From assembly GCF_011045815.1 (NCBI RefSeq), contig NZ_CP047345.1, forward strand, positions 1 through 64,000: a DNA stretch of 64,000 nt, given 5' to 3'. Of the stretch, positions 51,850 to 61,397 are shown one piece after another; within the stretch, counting starts at the first letter, position 1; each line of letters begins with the position of its first letter. This DNA comes from Proteus vulgaris (lineage in GTDB: Bacteria; Pseudomonadota; Gammaproteobacteria; Enterobacterales; Enterobacteriaceae). The notes below the pieces were generated by a model, which was not told the DNA's origin, did no database searches, and saw only the letters and a program-made list of their open reading frames with translations. A program made the translations under genes and the position numbers.

Positions 51850-53703
51850 GGGAGTGACTGGCACTCACAGGCAATGTCTGGCACTGGCTGGCATCACAGC
51901 TGAGACTTCAATATCTCGCAGCTGAGCGATAAACTGTATAAAAACACAGTATCGCAAGGATGCGGATCATGCCCCAAGTGGCGGCCAGGATGGCCAGCCG
52001 GGACGAGAACACTGGTCGTTACCAGCGTCACCGGCCCGAGCAAACCCTGCTCTATCGGATCGTCGAAGAATACTACCCGACGTTCGCTGCCCATTTGGCG
52101 GCGCAGGGCAGGGAACTGCCCGGTTATGTGCAACGCGAGTTTGACGCCTACCTCAAATGCGGCCGTCTCGAACACGGCTTTCTGCGGGTGCGTTGTGAGT
52201 CGTGTCACGCTGAGCACCTGGTTGCGTTCAGCTGCAAACGTCGGGGCTTCTGTCCTAGTTGTGGCGCACGGCGTATGGCCGAAAGCGCCGCGCTACTGGT
52301 CGATGAGGTTCTGCCCGTACAGCCCATGCGCCAATGGGTACTCAGCTTTCCCTTTCAATTGCGCTTTCTGTTCGCCAGCCGGCCGGAGGTCATGGGCCGG
52401 GTGTTGGGCATCGTTTACCGCGTCATCGCCACGCATCTGGTCAAGAAAGCGGGCTATACCCACCAAGCGGCCAAGACCGGTGCCGTCACCCTGATCCAGC
52501 GCTTCGGCAGTGCACTGAACCTCAACATTCACTTTCACATGCTGTTCCTCGATGGCGTGTACGTTGAGCGTCCCAATGGAACAGCCCGGTTCCTCTGGGT
52601 CAGGGCGCCGACCAGCGCCGAACTCACCCAACTGGCGCACACCATCGCCCATCGGGTCGGCCGCTATTTGGAGCGGCAAGGCCTACTGGAGCGGGATGCT
52701 GAAAACAGTTACCTGGCCTTGGATGCGGTGGATGAAGATGCGATGACTCCACTGCTGGGGCATTCCATCACGTATCGCATCGCCGTGGGGCCACAGGCAG
52801 GGCGCAAGGTGTTCACCCTGCAGACACTGCCCGCCTGCGACCCGGAAGATCAGTTTGGTGACATGCCCGGTAAGGTTGCCGGTTTCTCGCTACATGCCGG
52901 CGTAGCGGCCAAGGCCCATGAGCGCAGCAAACTCGAACGGCTGTGCCACTACATCAGCCGCCCGGCGGTATCCGAGAAGCGGCTGTCGTTAACACGAGGC
53001 GGCAACGTGCGCTACCAGCTCAAGACGCCGTACCGGGACGGCACCACGCACGTCATTTTCGAACCATTGGATTTCATTGCAAGGCTGGCCGCCCTGGTAC
53101 CGAAGCCCAGAGTCAACCTAACCCGCTTCCACGGGGTGTTCGCACCCAACAGTCGGCACCGGGCGTTGGTCACGCCGGCAAAACGGGGCAGGGGCAACAA
53201 GGTCAGGGTGGCTGATGAACCGGCAACACCAGCACAACGGCGAGCGTCGATGACATGGGCGCAACGGCTCAAGCGTGTTTTCAATATCGACATCGAGACC
53301 TGCAGCGGCTGCGGCGGCGCCATGAAAGTCATCGCCTGCATTGAAGACCCTATAGTGATCAAGCAGATCCTTGATCACCTGAAGCACAAAGCCGAAACCA
53401 GCGGGACCAGGGCGTTACCCGAAAGCCGGGCGCCACCGGCTGAGCTGCTCCTGGGTCTGTTTGACTGACGAGCCTGAAGGCCAACGATACCAATCAAAAT
53501 GCTGCGTTCACAGCGCCGCGGCAGGGATCCGCCGTGCTGGTTGTCGGAAAAGGAGCCGCTAGTGGGAAAGAGGAGGGTAAATTTTCAGCGTTGCTGGCTC
53601 CCCGTCAGCCGGATTGGGTTGCATCGCAGGGGTGTCGAAAGAGTCAACTGCGGTCCAAAGCTGTTGGACTTGGGTGAAAAGGGCGTTTATTCTTCCTATA
53701 CGT
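51850..53703 (+). mobile_element. Hybrid ISCR element (copy 3)
   Basis: 1854 bp. The first part is a diverged ISCR (starts GGGAGTGACTGGCACTCACA); from 52950 to the end it is identical to ISCR2. A clean crossover inside the transposase gene made it. Confidence 0.92.
51969..53468 (+). CDS. Hybrid ISCR transposase
   Basis: 499 residues from MPQVAARMASRDENTG. The N-terminal two-thirds differ from ISCR2 at many positions (for example CDPEDQFGDMPGKVAGFS), and the C-terminus from YISRPAVSEKRL on is the same. Zinc finger, HUH motif (HFHMLFLDGVYVE) and tyrosine block are intact. Confidence 0.93.
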   Translation: MPQVAARMASRDENTGRYQRHRPEQTLLYRIVEEYYPTFAAHLAAQGRELPGYVQREFDAYLKCGRLEHGFLRVRCESCHAEHLVAFSCKRRGFCPSCGARRMAESAALLVDEVLPVQPMRQWVLSFPFQLRFLFASRPEVMGRVLGIVYRVIATHLVKKAGYTHQAAKTGAVTLIQRFGSALNLNIHFHMLFLDGVYVERPNGTARFLWVRAPTSAELTQLAHTIAHRVGRYLERQGLLERDAENSYLALDAVDEDAMTPLLGHSITYRIAVGPQAGRKVFTLQTLPACDPEDQFGDMPGKVAGFSLHAGVAAKAHERSKLERLCHYISRPAVSEKRLSLTRGGNVRYQLKTPYRDGTTHVIFEPLDFIARLAALVPKPRVNLTRFHGVFAPNSRHRALVTPAKRGRGNKVRVADEPATPAQRRASMTWAQRLKRVFNIDIETCSGCGGAMKVIACIEDPIVIKQILDHLKHKAETSGTRALPESRAPPAELLLGLFD

Positions 53704-53884
53704 TGTTCAGAATAACATTGTTCCGCCAACAATCAATTCGGTAGATATTGAACCTGAATATAGGGATATATTTAACTTGACGTTACACCAATCACAACAA
53801 CGGCAAGTGAATTACGCAATGAGTAATACTTTTGGTTTTGGCGGACACATTGCCACAAGTATTTTTAAAAAATATGCTGAATAG
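53704..53884 (+). pseudogene. fabF: fabF 3' fragment, Bacteroidetes type
   Basis: A frame reading NNIVPPTINSV... and NYAMSNTFGFGGHIATSIFKK matches the C-terminus of beta-ketoacyl-ACP synthase II. It abuts the ISCR end, so it is chromosomal DNA carried with tet(X). Confidence 0.88.
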
Positions 53885-54038
53885 AGAGTAGGTGCTAACT
53901 TCGGTTTGCTCGTGTTGGCGCTAAATCGAAAGTTCAAGTATCCCAACATGTTCCTTCGTATAGAAGTTAAAAGTTGGCAATTATCGTAGAACAACCTACA
54001 GACAACACCAATATGTAACCGATAAATAATTACAAAAT

Positions 54039-54416
54039 ATGACCGACAGAGTAAACATCATCAATAACTACATCGATGGATACAACCAATTTGATATCAA
54101 AAAAATGGTTGCAGACCTTGACGATAATATTGTTTTTGAAAACATTCAAAATAATGATATAAGTTTATCGCTGAAAGGGTTAACAGCGTTTAAACAACAG
54201 GCAGAAACAGCAAAAACATACTTTGCAAAGAGAACACAGACAGTTAAATCGTTTAGGCATTTTGACAACAGCACTGAAATAGAAATTGATTATACAGCAA
54301 TTTTAGCAATTGACTTTCCGAACGGCTTAAAAAAAGGGCAAAAGCTAAAGTTATCAGGAAAATCCGTGTTTGAATTTAAAAAAAACAAAGTGATTAAATT
54401 GACAGACATTAGTTGA
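54039..54416 (+). CDS. NTF2/SnoaL-like small protein
   Basis: 125 residues with an NTF2-like layout (IINNYIDGYNQFDIKKMVADL...IVFEN start, then KSFRHFDNSTEIEIDYTA and a beta-rich end). Its stop lies 24 bp before tet(X), so they are probably co-transcribed. Role in resistance unknown. Confidence 0.75.
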   Translation: MTDRVNIINNYIDGYNQFDIKKMVADLDDNIVFENIQNNDISLSLKGLTAFKQQAETAKTYFAKRTQTVKSFRHFDNSTEIEIDYTAILAIDFPNGLKKGQKLKLSGKSVFEFKKNKVIKLTDIS

Positions 54417-54439
54417 CATTAAAACCAGCGAACAAGAAT

Positions 54440-55576
54440 ATGACTTTACTAAAACATAAAAAAATTACAATAATTGGTGCCGGGCCTGTTGGATTAACAA
54501 TGGCGAGATTGTTACAGCAAAACGGCGTGGACATTACAGTTTACGAGAGAGACAAAGACCAAGATGCAAGGATTTTTGGTGGGACACTTGATCTGCACAG
54601 GGATTCGGGACAGGAAGCAATGAAAAGAGCGGGATTGTTACAAACTTATTATGACTTAGCTTTACCAATGGGTGTAAATATTGTTGATGAAAAGGGCAAT
54701 ATTTTAACCACAAAAAATGTAAGACCCGAAAATCGTTTTGACAATCCTGAAATAAACAGAAATGACTTAAGGACTATCCTATTAAATAGTTTACAAAATG
54801 ATACCGTCATTTGGGATAGAAAACTTGTTACCCTTGAACCTGATAAGGAGAAGTGGATACTAACTTTTGAGGATAAATCGAGTGAAACAGCAGATCTGGT
54901 TATTATTGCCAATGGTGGAATGTCTAAAGTAAGAAAATTTGTTACCGACACGGAAGTTGAAGAAACAGGTACTTTCAATATACAAGCCGATATTCATCAA
55001 CCGGAGGTGAACTGTCCTGGATTTTTTCAGCTTTGCAATGGAAACCGGCTAATGGCTGCTCATCAAGGTAATTTATTATTTGCGAATCCTAATAATAATG
55101 GTGCATTGCATTTTGGAATAAGTTTTAAAACACCTGATGAATGGAAAAGCAAAACGCGGGTAGATTTTCAAGACAGAAATAGTGTCGTTGATTTTCTCCT
55201 GAAAAAATTTTCCGATTGGGACGAACGCTACAAAGAACTGATTCGTTTGACATCATCTTTTGTAGGGTTAGCGACACGAATATTTCCCTTAGATAAGTCT
55301 TGGAAAAGTAAGCGTCCATTACCCATAACGATGATTGGAGATGCTGCTCATTTGATGCCTCCTTTTGCAGGACAAGGCGTAAACAGTGGGTTGATGGATG
55401 CCTTGATATTGTCGGATAATCTGACCAATGGGAAATTTAACAGCATTGAAGAGGCTATTGAAAATTATGAACAGCAAATGTTTGCTTATGGAAGAGAAGC
55501 ACAGGCAGAATCAATAATAAACGAAACGGAAATGTTCAGCCTCGACTTTTCTTTCCAAAAACTAATGAATCTATAA
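54440..55576 (+). CDS. tet(X6): Tet(X) tetracycline-inactivating monooxygenase, most like Tet(X6)
   Basis: 378 residues from ATG 54440. FAD-binding GAGPVGL near the N-terminus, and GDAAHLMPPFAGQGVN as the second flavin motif. It hydroxylates tetracyclines, including tigecycline, using NADPH and oxygen. The residues at variable positions fit the X6 variant as I recall it; the allele needs a sequence comparison. AT-rich, from Bacteroidetes. Confidence 0.92.
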   Translation: MTLLKHKKITIIGAGPVGLTMARLLQQNGVDITVYERDKDQDARIFGGTLDLHRDSGQEAMKRAGLLQTYYDLALPMGVNIVDEKGNILTTKNVRPENRFDNPEINRNDLRTILLNSLQNDTVIWDRKLVTLEPDKEKWILTFEDKSSETADLVIIANGGMSKVRKFVTDTEVEETGTFNIQADIHQPEVNCPGFFQLCNGNRLMAAHQGNLLFANPNNNGALHFGISFKTPDEWKSKTRVDFQDRNSVVDFLLKKFSDWDERYKELIRLTSSFVGLATRIFPLDKSWKSKRPLPITMIGDAAHLMPPFAGQGVNSGLMDALILSDNLTNGKFNSIEEAIENYEQQMFAYGREAQAESIINETEMFSLDFSFQKLMNL

Positions 55577-55593
55577 AACAGAAAGGCGAGGAA

Positions 55594-56454
55594 ATGAAAG
55601 AGAAAATAGTTGAAAAAAACGGAATAAGACTTTTTACCGAAAGTTTTGGATGTGAAAAAGATCCGGCAATACTCTTGATTGCGGGAGCAACGGTATCCAT
55701 GTTGTATTGGGATGCTGAATTTTGCCAGAAACTATCTGAAAAGGGATTTTTTGTTATTCGCTACGACAATAGGGACGTAGGAAAATCTACTAATTACGAA
55801 CCGGGTTCAACCCCCTATGATATTGTTGACTTAACCCATGATGCTATTTCAATTTTGGACGGCTATAAAATAGTCAAAGCCAATTTTGTGGGAATTTCAC
55901 TGGGCGGACTGATTTCTCAAATAGCATCAATAAAATATGCCGACAGGGTAAGTTCAATAACACTAATCTCAACAGGTCCTTGGGGCGACTCAGACCCCAC
56001 AATTCCTGAAATGGATACGCGTATTTTAGATTTTCACGGAAAAGCTGAAACCGTAGATTGGACAAATGAAGACAGTGTGGCAAATTATTTAATTCAAGGT
56101 GCTGAATTGATGAGCGGCAGGAAACAATTTGACAAACAAAGAAGTGAAAAACTGATTAGAGCCGAATTTAAAAGAGCTAATAACTATATAAGTATGTTCA
56201 ATCATGCGGCACTGCAAGGTGGTGAAGAATACTGGAACAGATTGAGCGAAATCAATCAACCAACCTTAATTGTACACGGAACGGACGATAAAATATGGCA
56301 TTTTAAGAATTCAGCAGTTTTACTTGAAAAGATAAACGGCTCAAAACTAATAACGCTTGATGGAACCGGACACGAACTACATTTCGAAGATTGGAATAAA
56401 ATTATTGATGGAATAACGCAACATACAACAAATAACAAAAGAATGAACAAATAG
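55594..56454 (+). CDS. estT: EstT-type macrolide esterase (alpha/beta hydrolase)
   Basis: 286 residues. Nucleophile motif GISLGG, catalytic Asp in VHGTDDK and His in GTGHELH. It sits 17 bp after tet(X), as estT does in Sphingobacterium, where the enzyme opens the lactone of 16-membered veterinary macrolides such as tylosin. Assignment by family and context. Confidence 0.82.
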   Translation: MKEKIVEKNGIRLFTESFGCEKDPAILLIAGATVSMLYWDAEFCQKLSEKGFFVIRYDNRDVGKSTNYEPGSTPYDIVDLTHDAISILDGYKIVKANFVGISLGGLISQIASIKYADRVSSITLISTGPWGDSDPTIPEMDTRILDFHGKAETVDWTNEDSVANYLIQGAELMSGRKQFDKQRSEKLIRAEFKRANNYISMFNHAALQGGEEYWNRLSEINQPTLIVHGTDDKIWHFKNSAVLLEKINGSKLITLDGTGHELHFEDWNKIIDGITQHTTNNKRMNK

Positions 56455-56460
56455 GGTATT

Positions 56461-56514
56461 ATGTATTTCCAAATCAACGGTTTAGAGATTGAAGCTAATA
56501 TCAATGTGTTATGA
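56461..56514 (+). pseudogene. Truncated gene start after estT
   Basis: Seventeen codons (MYFQINGLEIEANINVL) that end at the join to guaA. A low-GC start followed abruptly by a higher-GC sequence. Confidence 0.45.
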
Positions 56515-56987
56515 CGCTCAAGCTGGTGGAGCCGCTGCGCGAGCTGTTTAAAGATGAGGTGCGCAAGATCGGTATGGAGTTAGGTCTGCCCTACGACATG
56601 GTTTACCGTCATCCCTTCCCTGGCCCTGGCTTGGGTGTGCGTATTCTTGGCGAAGTAAAAAAAGAATATGCCGACAGGTTGCGCTTGGCTGATGCCATCT
56701 TTATCGAAGAGCTGTATGCCGCTGACCTGTATCACAAAACCAGCCAAGCCTTCGCTGTATTCTTGCCAGTGAAGTCGGTTGGCGTAGTGGGCGATGCCCG
56801 CCGCTATGAGTATGTGGTGGCATTGCGCGCAGTAGAAACTATCGATTTTATGACAGCGCGCTGGGCACACTTGCCGTATGAGTTTTTAGAAACGGTTTCT
56901 AGCCGCATCATTAATGAGATTCCCGGTATTTCGCGGGTAACCTACGATGTTTCCTCAAAGCCGCCGGCAACTATTGAGTGGGAGTGA
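56512..56987 (+). pseudogene. guaA: guaA (GMP synthase) 3' fragment
   Basis: The last 158 residues (TLKLVEPLRELFKDEVRKIG ... to the stop after PPATIEWE) form the GMP synthase dimerisation domain. The real C-terminus is kept and runs into ISCR2 at 56980. The type is proteobacterial, not from the tet(X) donor. Confidence 0.92.
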
Positions 56988-58827
56988 CGGGCACTGGCTG
57001 GCAATGTCTAGCAACGGCAGGCATTTCGGCTGAGGGTAAAAGAACTTTCCGCTAAGCGATAGACTGTATGTAAACACAGTATTGCAAGGACGCGGAACAT
57101 GCCTCATGTGGCGGCCAGGACGGCCAGCCGGGATCGGGATACTGGTCGTTACCAGAGCCACCGACCCGAGCAAACCCTTCTCTATCAGATCGTTGACGAG
57201 TATTACCCGGCATTCGCTGCGCTTATGGCAGAGCAGGGAAAGGAATTGCCGGGCTATGTGCAACGGGAATTTGAAGAATTTCTCCAATGCGGGCGGCTGG
57301 AGCATGGCTTTCTACGGGTTCGCTGCGAGTCTTGCCACGCCGAGCACCTGGTCGCTTTCAGCTGTAAGCGTCGCGGTTTCTGCCCGAGCTGTGGGGCGCG
57401 GCGGATGGCCGAAAGTGCCGCCTTGCTGGTTGATGAAGTACTGCCTGAACAACCCATGCGTCAGTGGGTGTTGAGCTTCCCGTTTCAGCTGCGTTTCCTG
57501 TTTGCCAGCCGGCCCGAGATCATGGGGTGGGTGCTGGGCATCGTTTACCGCGTCATTGCCACGCACCTGGTCAAGAAAGCGGGCCATACCCACCAAGTGG
57601 CCAAGACGGGCGCGGTCACCCTGATCCAGCGTTTTGGATCGGCGCTCAATCTGAATGTTCACTTCCACATGCTGTTTCTCGACGGTGTGTATGTCGAGCA
57701 ATCCCACGGCTCAGCGCGTTTCCGCTGGGTCAAGGCGCCGACCAGCCCAGAGCTCACCCAGCTGACGCACACCATCGCCCACCGGGTGGGTCGCTATCTG
57801 GAACGGCAAGGCCTGCTGGAACGGGATGTCGAAAACAGCTATCTGGCCTCGGATGCGGTGGATGACGACCCGATGACACCCCTGCTGGGGCACTCGATCA
57901 CTTACCGTATCGCTGTCGGTTCACAGGCGGGGCGAAAGGTGTTCACTTTGCAAACTCTGCCGACCAGTGGTGATCCGTTCGGTGACGGGATTGGCAAGGT
58001 AGCCGGGTCCAGCCTGCACGCCGGCGTGGCGGCCAGGGCCGATGAACGCAAGAAGCTCGAACGGCTGTGCCGGTACATCAGCCGCCCGGCGGTATCCGAG
58101 AAGCGGCTGTCGTTAACACGAGGCGGCAACGTGCGCTACCAGCTCAAGACGCCGTACCGGGACGGCACCACGCACGTCATTTTCGAACCATTGGATTTCA
58201 TTGCAAGGCTGGCCGCCCTGGTACCGAAGCCCAGAGTCAACCTAACCCGCTTCCACGGGGTGTTCGCACCCAACAGTCGGCACCGGGCGTTGGTCACGCC
58301 GGCAAAACGGGGCAGGGGCAACAAGGTCAGGGTGGCTGATGAACCGGCAACACCAGCACAACGGCGAGCGTCGATGACATGGGCGCAACGGCTCAAGCGT
58401 GTTTTCAATATCGACATCGAGACCTGCAGCGGCTGCGGCGGCGCCATGAAAGTCATCGCCTGCATTGAAGACCCTATAGTGATCAAGCAGATCCTTGATC
58501 ACCTGAAGCACAAAGCCGAAACCAGCGGGACCAGGGCGTTACCCGAAAGCCGGGCGCCACCGGCTGAGCTGCTCCTGGGTCTGTTTGACTGACGAGCCTG
58601 AAGGCCAACGATACCAATCAAAATGCTGCGTTCACAGCGCCGCGGCAGGGATCCGCCGTGCTGGTTGTCGGAAAAGGAGCCGCTAGTGGGAAAGAGGAGG
58701 GTAAATTTTCAGCGTTGCTGGCTCCCCGTCAGCCGGATTGGGTTGCATCGCAGGGGTGTCGAAAGAGTCAACTGCGGTCCAAAGCTGTTGGACTTGGGTG
58801 AAAAGGGCGTTTATTCTTCCTATACGT
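56980..58827 (+). mobile_element. ISCR2 copy 4, complete
   Basis: 1848 bp, same as copy 1. Its terIS side joins the guaA 3' end. Its oriIS side is followed by a tandem repeat of the last 98 bp. Confidence 0.93.
57099..58592 (+). CDS. ISCR2 transposase (copy 4)
   Basis: 497 residues, the same protein as at 46484, with zinc finger, HUH motif and tyrosine block intact. Confidence 0.95.
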   Translation: MPHVAARTASRDRDTGRYQSHRPEQTLLYQIVDEYYPAFAALMAEQGKELPGYVQREFEEFLQCGRLEHGFLRVRCESCHAEHLVAFSCKRRGFCPSCGARRMAESAALLVDEVLPEQPMRQWVLSFPFQLRFLFASRPEIMGWVLGIVYRVIATHLVKKAGHTHQVAKTGAVTLIQRFGSALNLNVHFHMLFLDGVYVEQSHGSARFRWVKAPTSPELTQLTHTIAHRVGRYLERQGLLERDVENSYLASDAVDDDPMTPLLGHSITYRIAVGSQAGRKVFTLQTLPTSGDPFGDGIGKVAGSSLHAGVAARADERKKLERLCRYISRPAVSEKRLSLTRGGNVRYQLKTPYRDGTTHVIFEPLDFIARLAALVPKPRVNLTRFHGVFAPNSRHRALVTPAKRGRGNKVRVADEPATPAQRRASMTWAQRLKRVFNIDIETCSGCGGAMKVIACIEDPIVIKQILDHLKHKAETSGTRALPESRAPPAELLLGLFD

Positions 58828-58923
58828 CAGCCGGATTGGGTTGCATCGCAGGGGTGTCGAAAGAGTCAACTGCGGTCCAAAGCTGTTGGACTTGGGTGAA
58901 AAGGGCGTTTATTCTTCCTATAC
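58728..58923 (+). repeat. Tandem duplication of the ISCR2 oriIS end
   Basis: Two identical 98-bp units (58728-58825 and 58826-58923), each starting GTCAGCCGGATT and ending CTTCCTATAC, with GTCA again after the second. Confidence 0.9.
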
Positions 58924-59058
58924 GTCACAAAACTTTATGAAGATTACGCAGTCGCTTCCTATTCTGATAACATCCAAAGAAATATCATCAACAGCATTGA
59001 AAACTTTTGGGAACGAGGCGCTATTGCCCAAAATAATGACGAAAGTGATGATGAATAA
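58924..59058 (+). pseudogene. C-terminal fragment of an unknown gene
   Basis: An open frame reading KLYEDYAVASYSDNIQRNII... to ...NNDESDDE and stop, with no start. Its acidic tail looks genuine. The rest of 59059-59189 holds only the end region of the ABC-F gene. Confidence 0.5.
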
Positions 59059-59189
59059 CACTCATCGTATTGTCCTTGTTATTCAAGGCTCACAATAGCC
59101 GAACTATTATTTCAATCGCAAGCATATAAAGCGCATCAATATCCCTGCGATTGAATAATATATACGTGAGTGATGTTATTCAACGCTGA

Positions 59190-60812
59190 TTAAAATTTGG
59201 GTTGAAAAGGATACTTTATCCAGCCATTTTCTGCCCTATGTAACTGTGACTCTATGCCGATATTAGATAGAAAAGTCGCATCATGTGAAATGATGATTAA
59301 TGTGCCTTGATAGTGATTCAGCATTGCTTCTAGTGCAGAGAGTGATTCAAGATCCAAATGGTTACTAGGCTCATCAAGCAGTAATAGCCCTGACGGCGTC
59401 TGATCATACAATATCATCGCTAATGCCGCTTTTAACTTCTCTCCCCCACTTAAATATTGGCTCTCTCTTTCAATATGAGATGCTGTTAATCCCAATTGCG
59501 CCAATTGCATACGCAACTGTGAAATCTCATCTTTTGTTCTTCCTTGTGATATTTGCTCAAGAACGGATTGTTGCGGATTTAAGATCGTTAAATGTTGATC
59601 TAAATAGGCTGTTTTTACATAATGAGTCGCCTGACCACTTTCGGGGGATAAACTACCGGCGATCACCTTTAATAATAATGTTTTACCGATTCCATTATCA
59701 CCGACAATGGCAATTCGCTCGCCCGAGCGAATCACTTGATTCAAGGCTTCCAAATCTGAGGGCATAAAGGGAAGCTGAATATTCTCAAGCTTAACCGCAA
59801 TATCAGGTTGATTAGTTAATGCCGGAATCTGATGCAGATGAATGCTTGTGGCAGTATCCAGATTTGCCCTTGCAGAATCAATGCGAGATTGCCCCTCTTT
59901 TTGAATCCGATCGAGTTTTTGTTGCGTTTTACCACTCGTTAGATCACTTCTATTTTTCTGAGCATCCATCAAAATTTTGGCCTGATTCTGATTGCCGCGA
60001 GCTTTATTAGCAGCACTCGTGCGTTTTTGCTGTCTCTCAATTTGCTGCTGAATCACAGCTTGACGTTGCTTCTCTTGGGATTTAACAGAATTTAAAATTT
60101 CAACGGCTCTCTCGGCAGCTTCTGCTTTATAGATGCGATATTCTTCATAACTACCGGTAAACCATTCAAGCCCACTCGGCGTTAATTCCACAATATTAGT
60201 TAATTGGTTAAGGAAAAAGCGATCATGAGAGATCAAAATAATTGTCCCCGTCCACAACTGCATTAAATCCCACAACTTCTCTTTTTGAGAATGATCAAGA
60301 TGATTGCTTGGCTCATCTAAAATCAAAATCTCTTTTTGCGAAAGAAATGCAACTGCAATACGAATACGCATCTGCTCCCCACCACTTAATATCATCGCCG
60401 GGGAATCAAGTAATAAATTTGGAAGACCGAGTTTTGCTAATAATGATAGCGCTTCAGTTTCAATCGCCCACTGGTCTCCAACAATTGCAAAATCTTCCTC
60501 AAGAACTGAGCCTTGCTCAATTCTGCGTAATGCCGCCATCACATGATCAATACCCAATAGTTCAGCAACCGTAGTCTCTTCTGAAATCACATAATGTTGC
60601 GAGAGATAAAAAACATGGTCACTATTGAGAATAGTGCCTGATGTGGGTAATAAAATACCCGCACATAATTGCGCCAATACTGTTTTACCGACACCATTAC
60701 GCCCAATCAACGCTGTGATTTTTGCAGTAAAAGTACCTGATAAATCAGAAAAAAGTGTCTCGCCATTATTCTGTTTAAAAGAGACGGATTGAAGCTGTAA
60801 GAAATTTGCCAT
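59190..60812 (-). CDS. ABC-F family ATPase
   Basis: 540 residues with two ATPase halves and no membrane domain. Walker A GRNGVGKT at 37-44 and GDNGIGKT near 373; signatures LSGGEQ and LSGGEK; Walker B ILILDEPSNHLD and LLLLDEPSNHLD. The Lys/Gln-rich linker is about 90 residues. ABC-F proteins act on the ribosome; some protect it from antibiotics. It is flanked by ISCRs on a resistance plasmid, so a resistance role is possible but unproven. It is not Msr, Vga, OptrA or PoxtA by eye. Confidence 0.85.
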   Translation of the reverse strand: MANFLQLQSVSFKQNNGETLFSDLSGTFTAKITALIGRNGVGKTVLAQLCAGILLPTSGTILNSDHVFYLSQHYVISEETTVAELLGIDHVMAALRRIEQGSVLEEDFAIVGDQWAIETEALSLLAKLGLPNLLLDSPAMILSGGEQMRIRIAVAFLSQKEILILDEPSNHLDHSQKEKLWDLMQLWTGTIILISHDRFFLNQLTNIVELTPSGLEWFTGSYEEYRIYKAEAAERAVEILNSVKSQEKQRQAVIQQQIERQQKRTSAANKARGNQNQAKILMDAQKNRSDLTSGKTQQKLDRIQKEGQSRIDSARANLDTATSIHLHQIPALTNQPDIAVKLENIQLPFMPSDLEALNQVIRSGERIAIVGDNGIGKTLLLKVIAGSLSPESGQATHYVKTAYLDQHLTILNPQQSVLEQISQGRTKDEISQLRMQLAQLGLTASHIERESQYLSGGEKLKAALAMILYDQTPSGLLLLDEPSNHLDLESLSALEAMLNHYQGTLIIISHDATFLSNIGIESQLHRAENGWIKYPFQPKF

Positions 60813-61397
60813 AAAGCACTCCTTGAGATAGATGATTATTCATAGTTATATTCATATATTAAAAAAGTTACTTATTCATGCAAAAGCCTCATCAAAACAC
60901 CGGAGTTGTGTGCCATCTATGGTACGACAATCATCTTATAAATTCAATTTCGTCATCATTTCAGCTTAAGAAACTCCTGAAGAACTCCTGAAGACTCTAT
61001 ATTGCTGGCACGAGATTTTCAAAATCGTGCAAGTATTCGATCCAGCTTTTAATCAACTCTTGATAATATCCAACTAAGTGTCCTTAAAACAGATTTCACC
61101 ACATAACTGCTTCAATCTTAAAATGGACCAAGACTCTTACTACAGTCATTACAGTCATTTGGGCTTATGAAGAGTTATGAAGACTTGTACTGCTGGCGCG
61201 TGATCGTGAAAAGAATGCAAGCATTCGACCCAGCCATGATTCAGCAGATATTATGTTGTCAGATTTTTTAAACCGCTTTGACAATAAATCTGAATATTAA
61301 AACATTGAGACAATAAAAAAAGTGGGTATAGATATATACCCACTTTAAACGCTATTCTCAGAGAACACTCAGAAAATGTTCAGAGATTGACGGCTGA
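60813..61397. other. Intergenic region with degenerate direct repeats
   Basis: No gene. Two diverged copies of a segment containing GAAGACT..TGCTGGC.CG.GAT...TTCGA.CCAGC lie near 60991-61052 and 61171-61235. They may be chromosomal intergenic repeats or leader elements of the ABC-F gene. Confidence 0.5.
61317..61347. terminator. Terminator hairpin downstream of betT
   Basis: AGTGGGTATA/TATACCCACT stem around a short loop; the A-run to its left forms the T-tract for minus-strand transcripts coming from betT. Confidence 0.75.
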
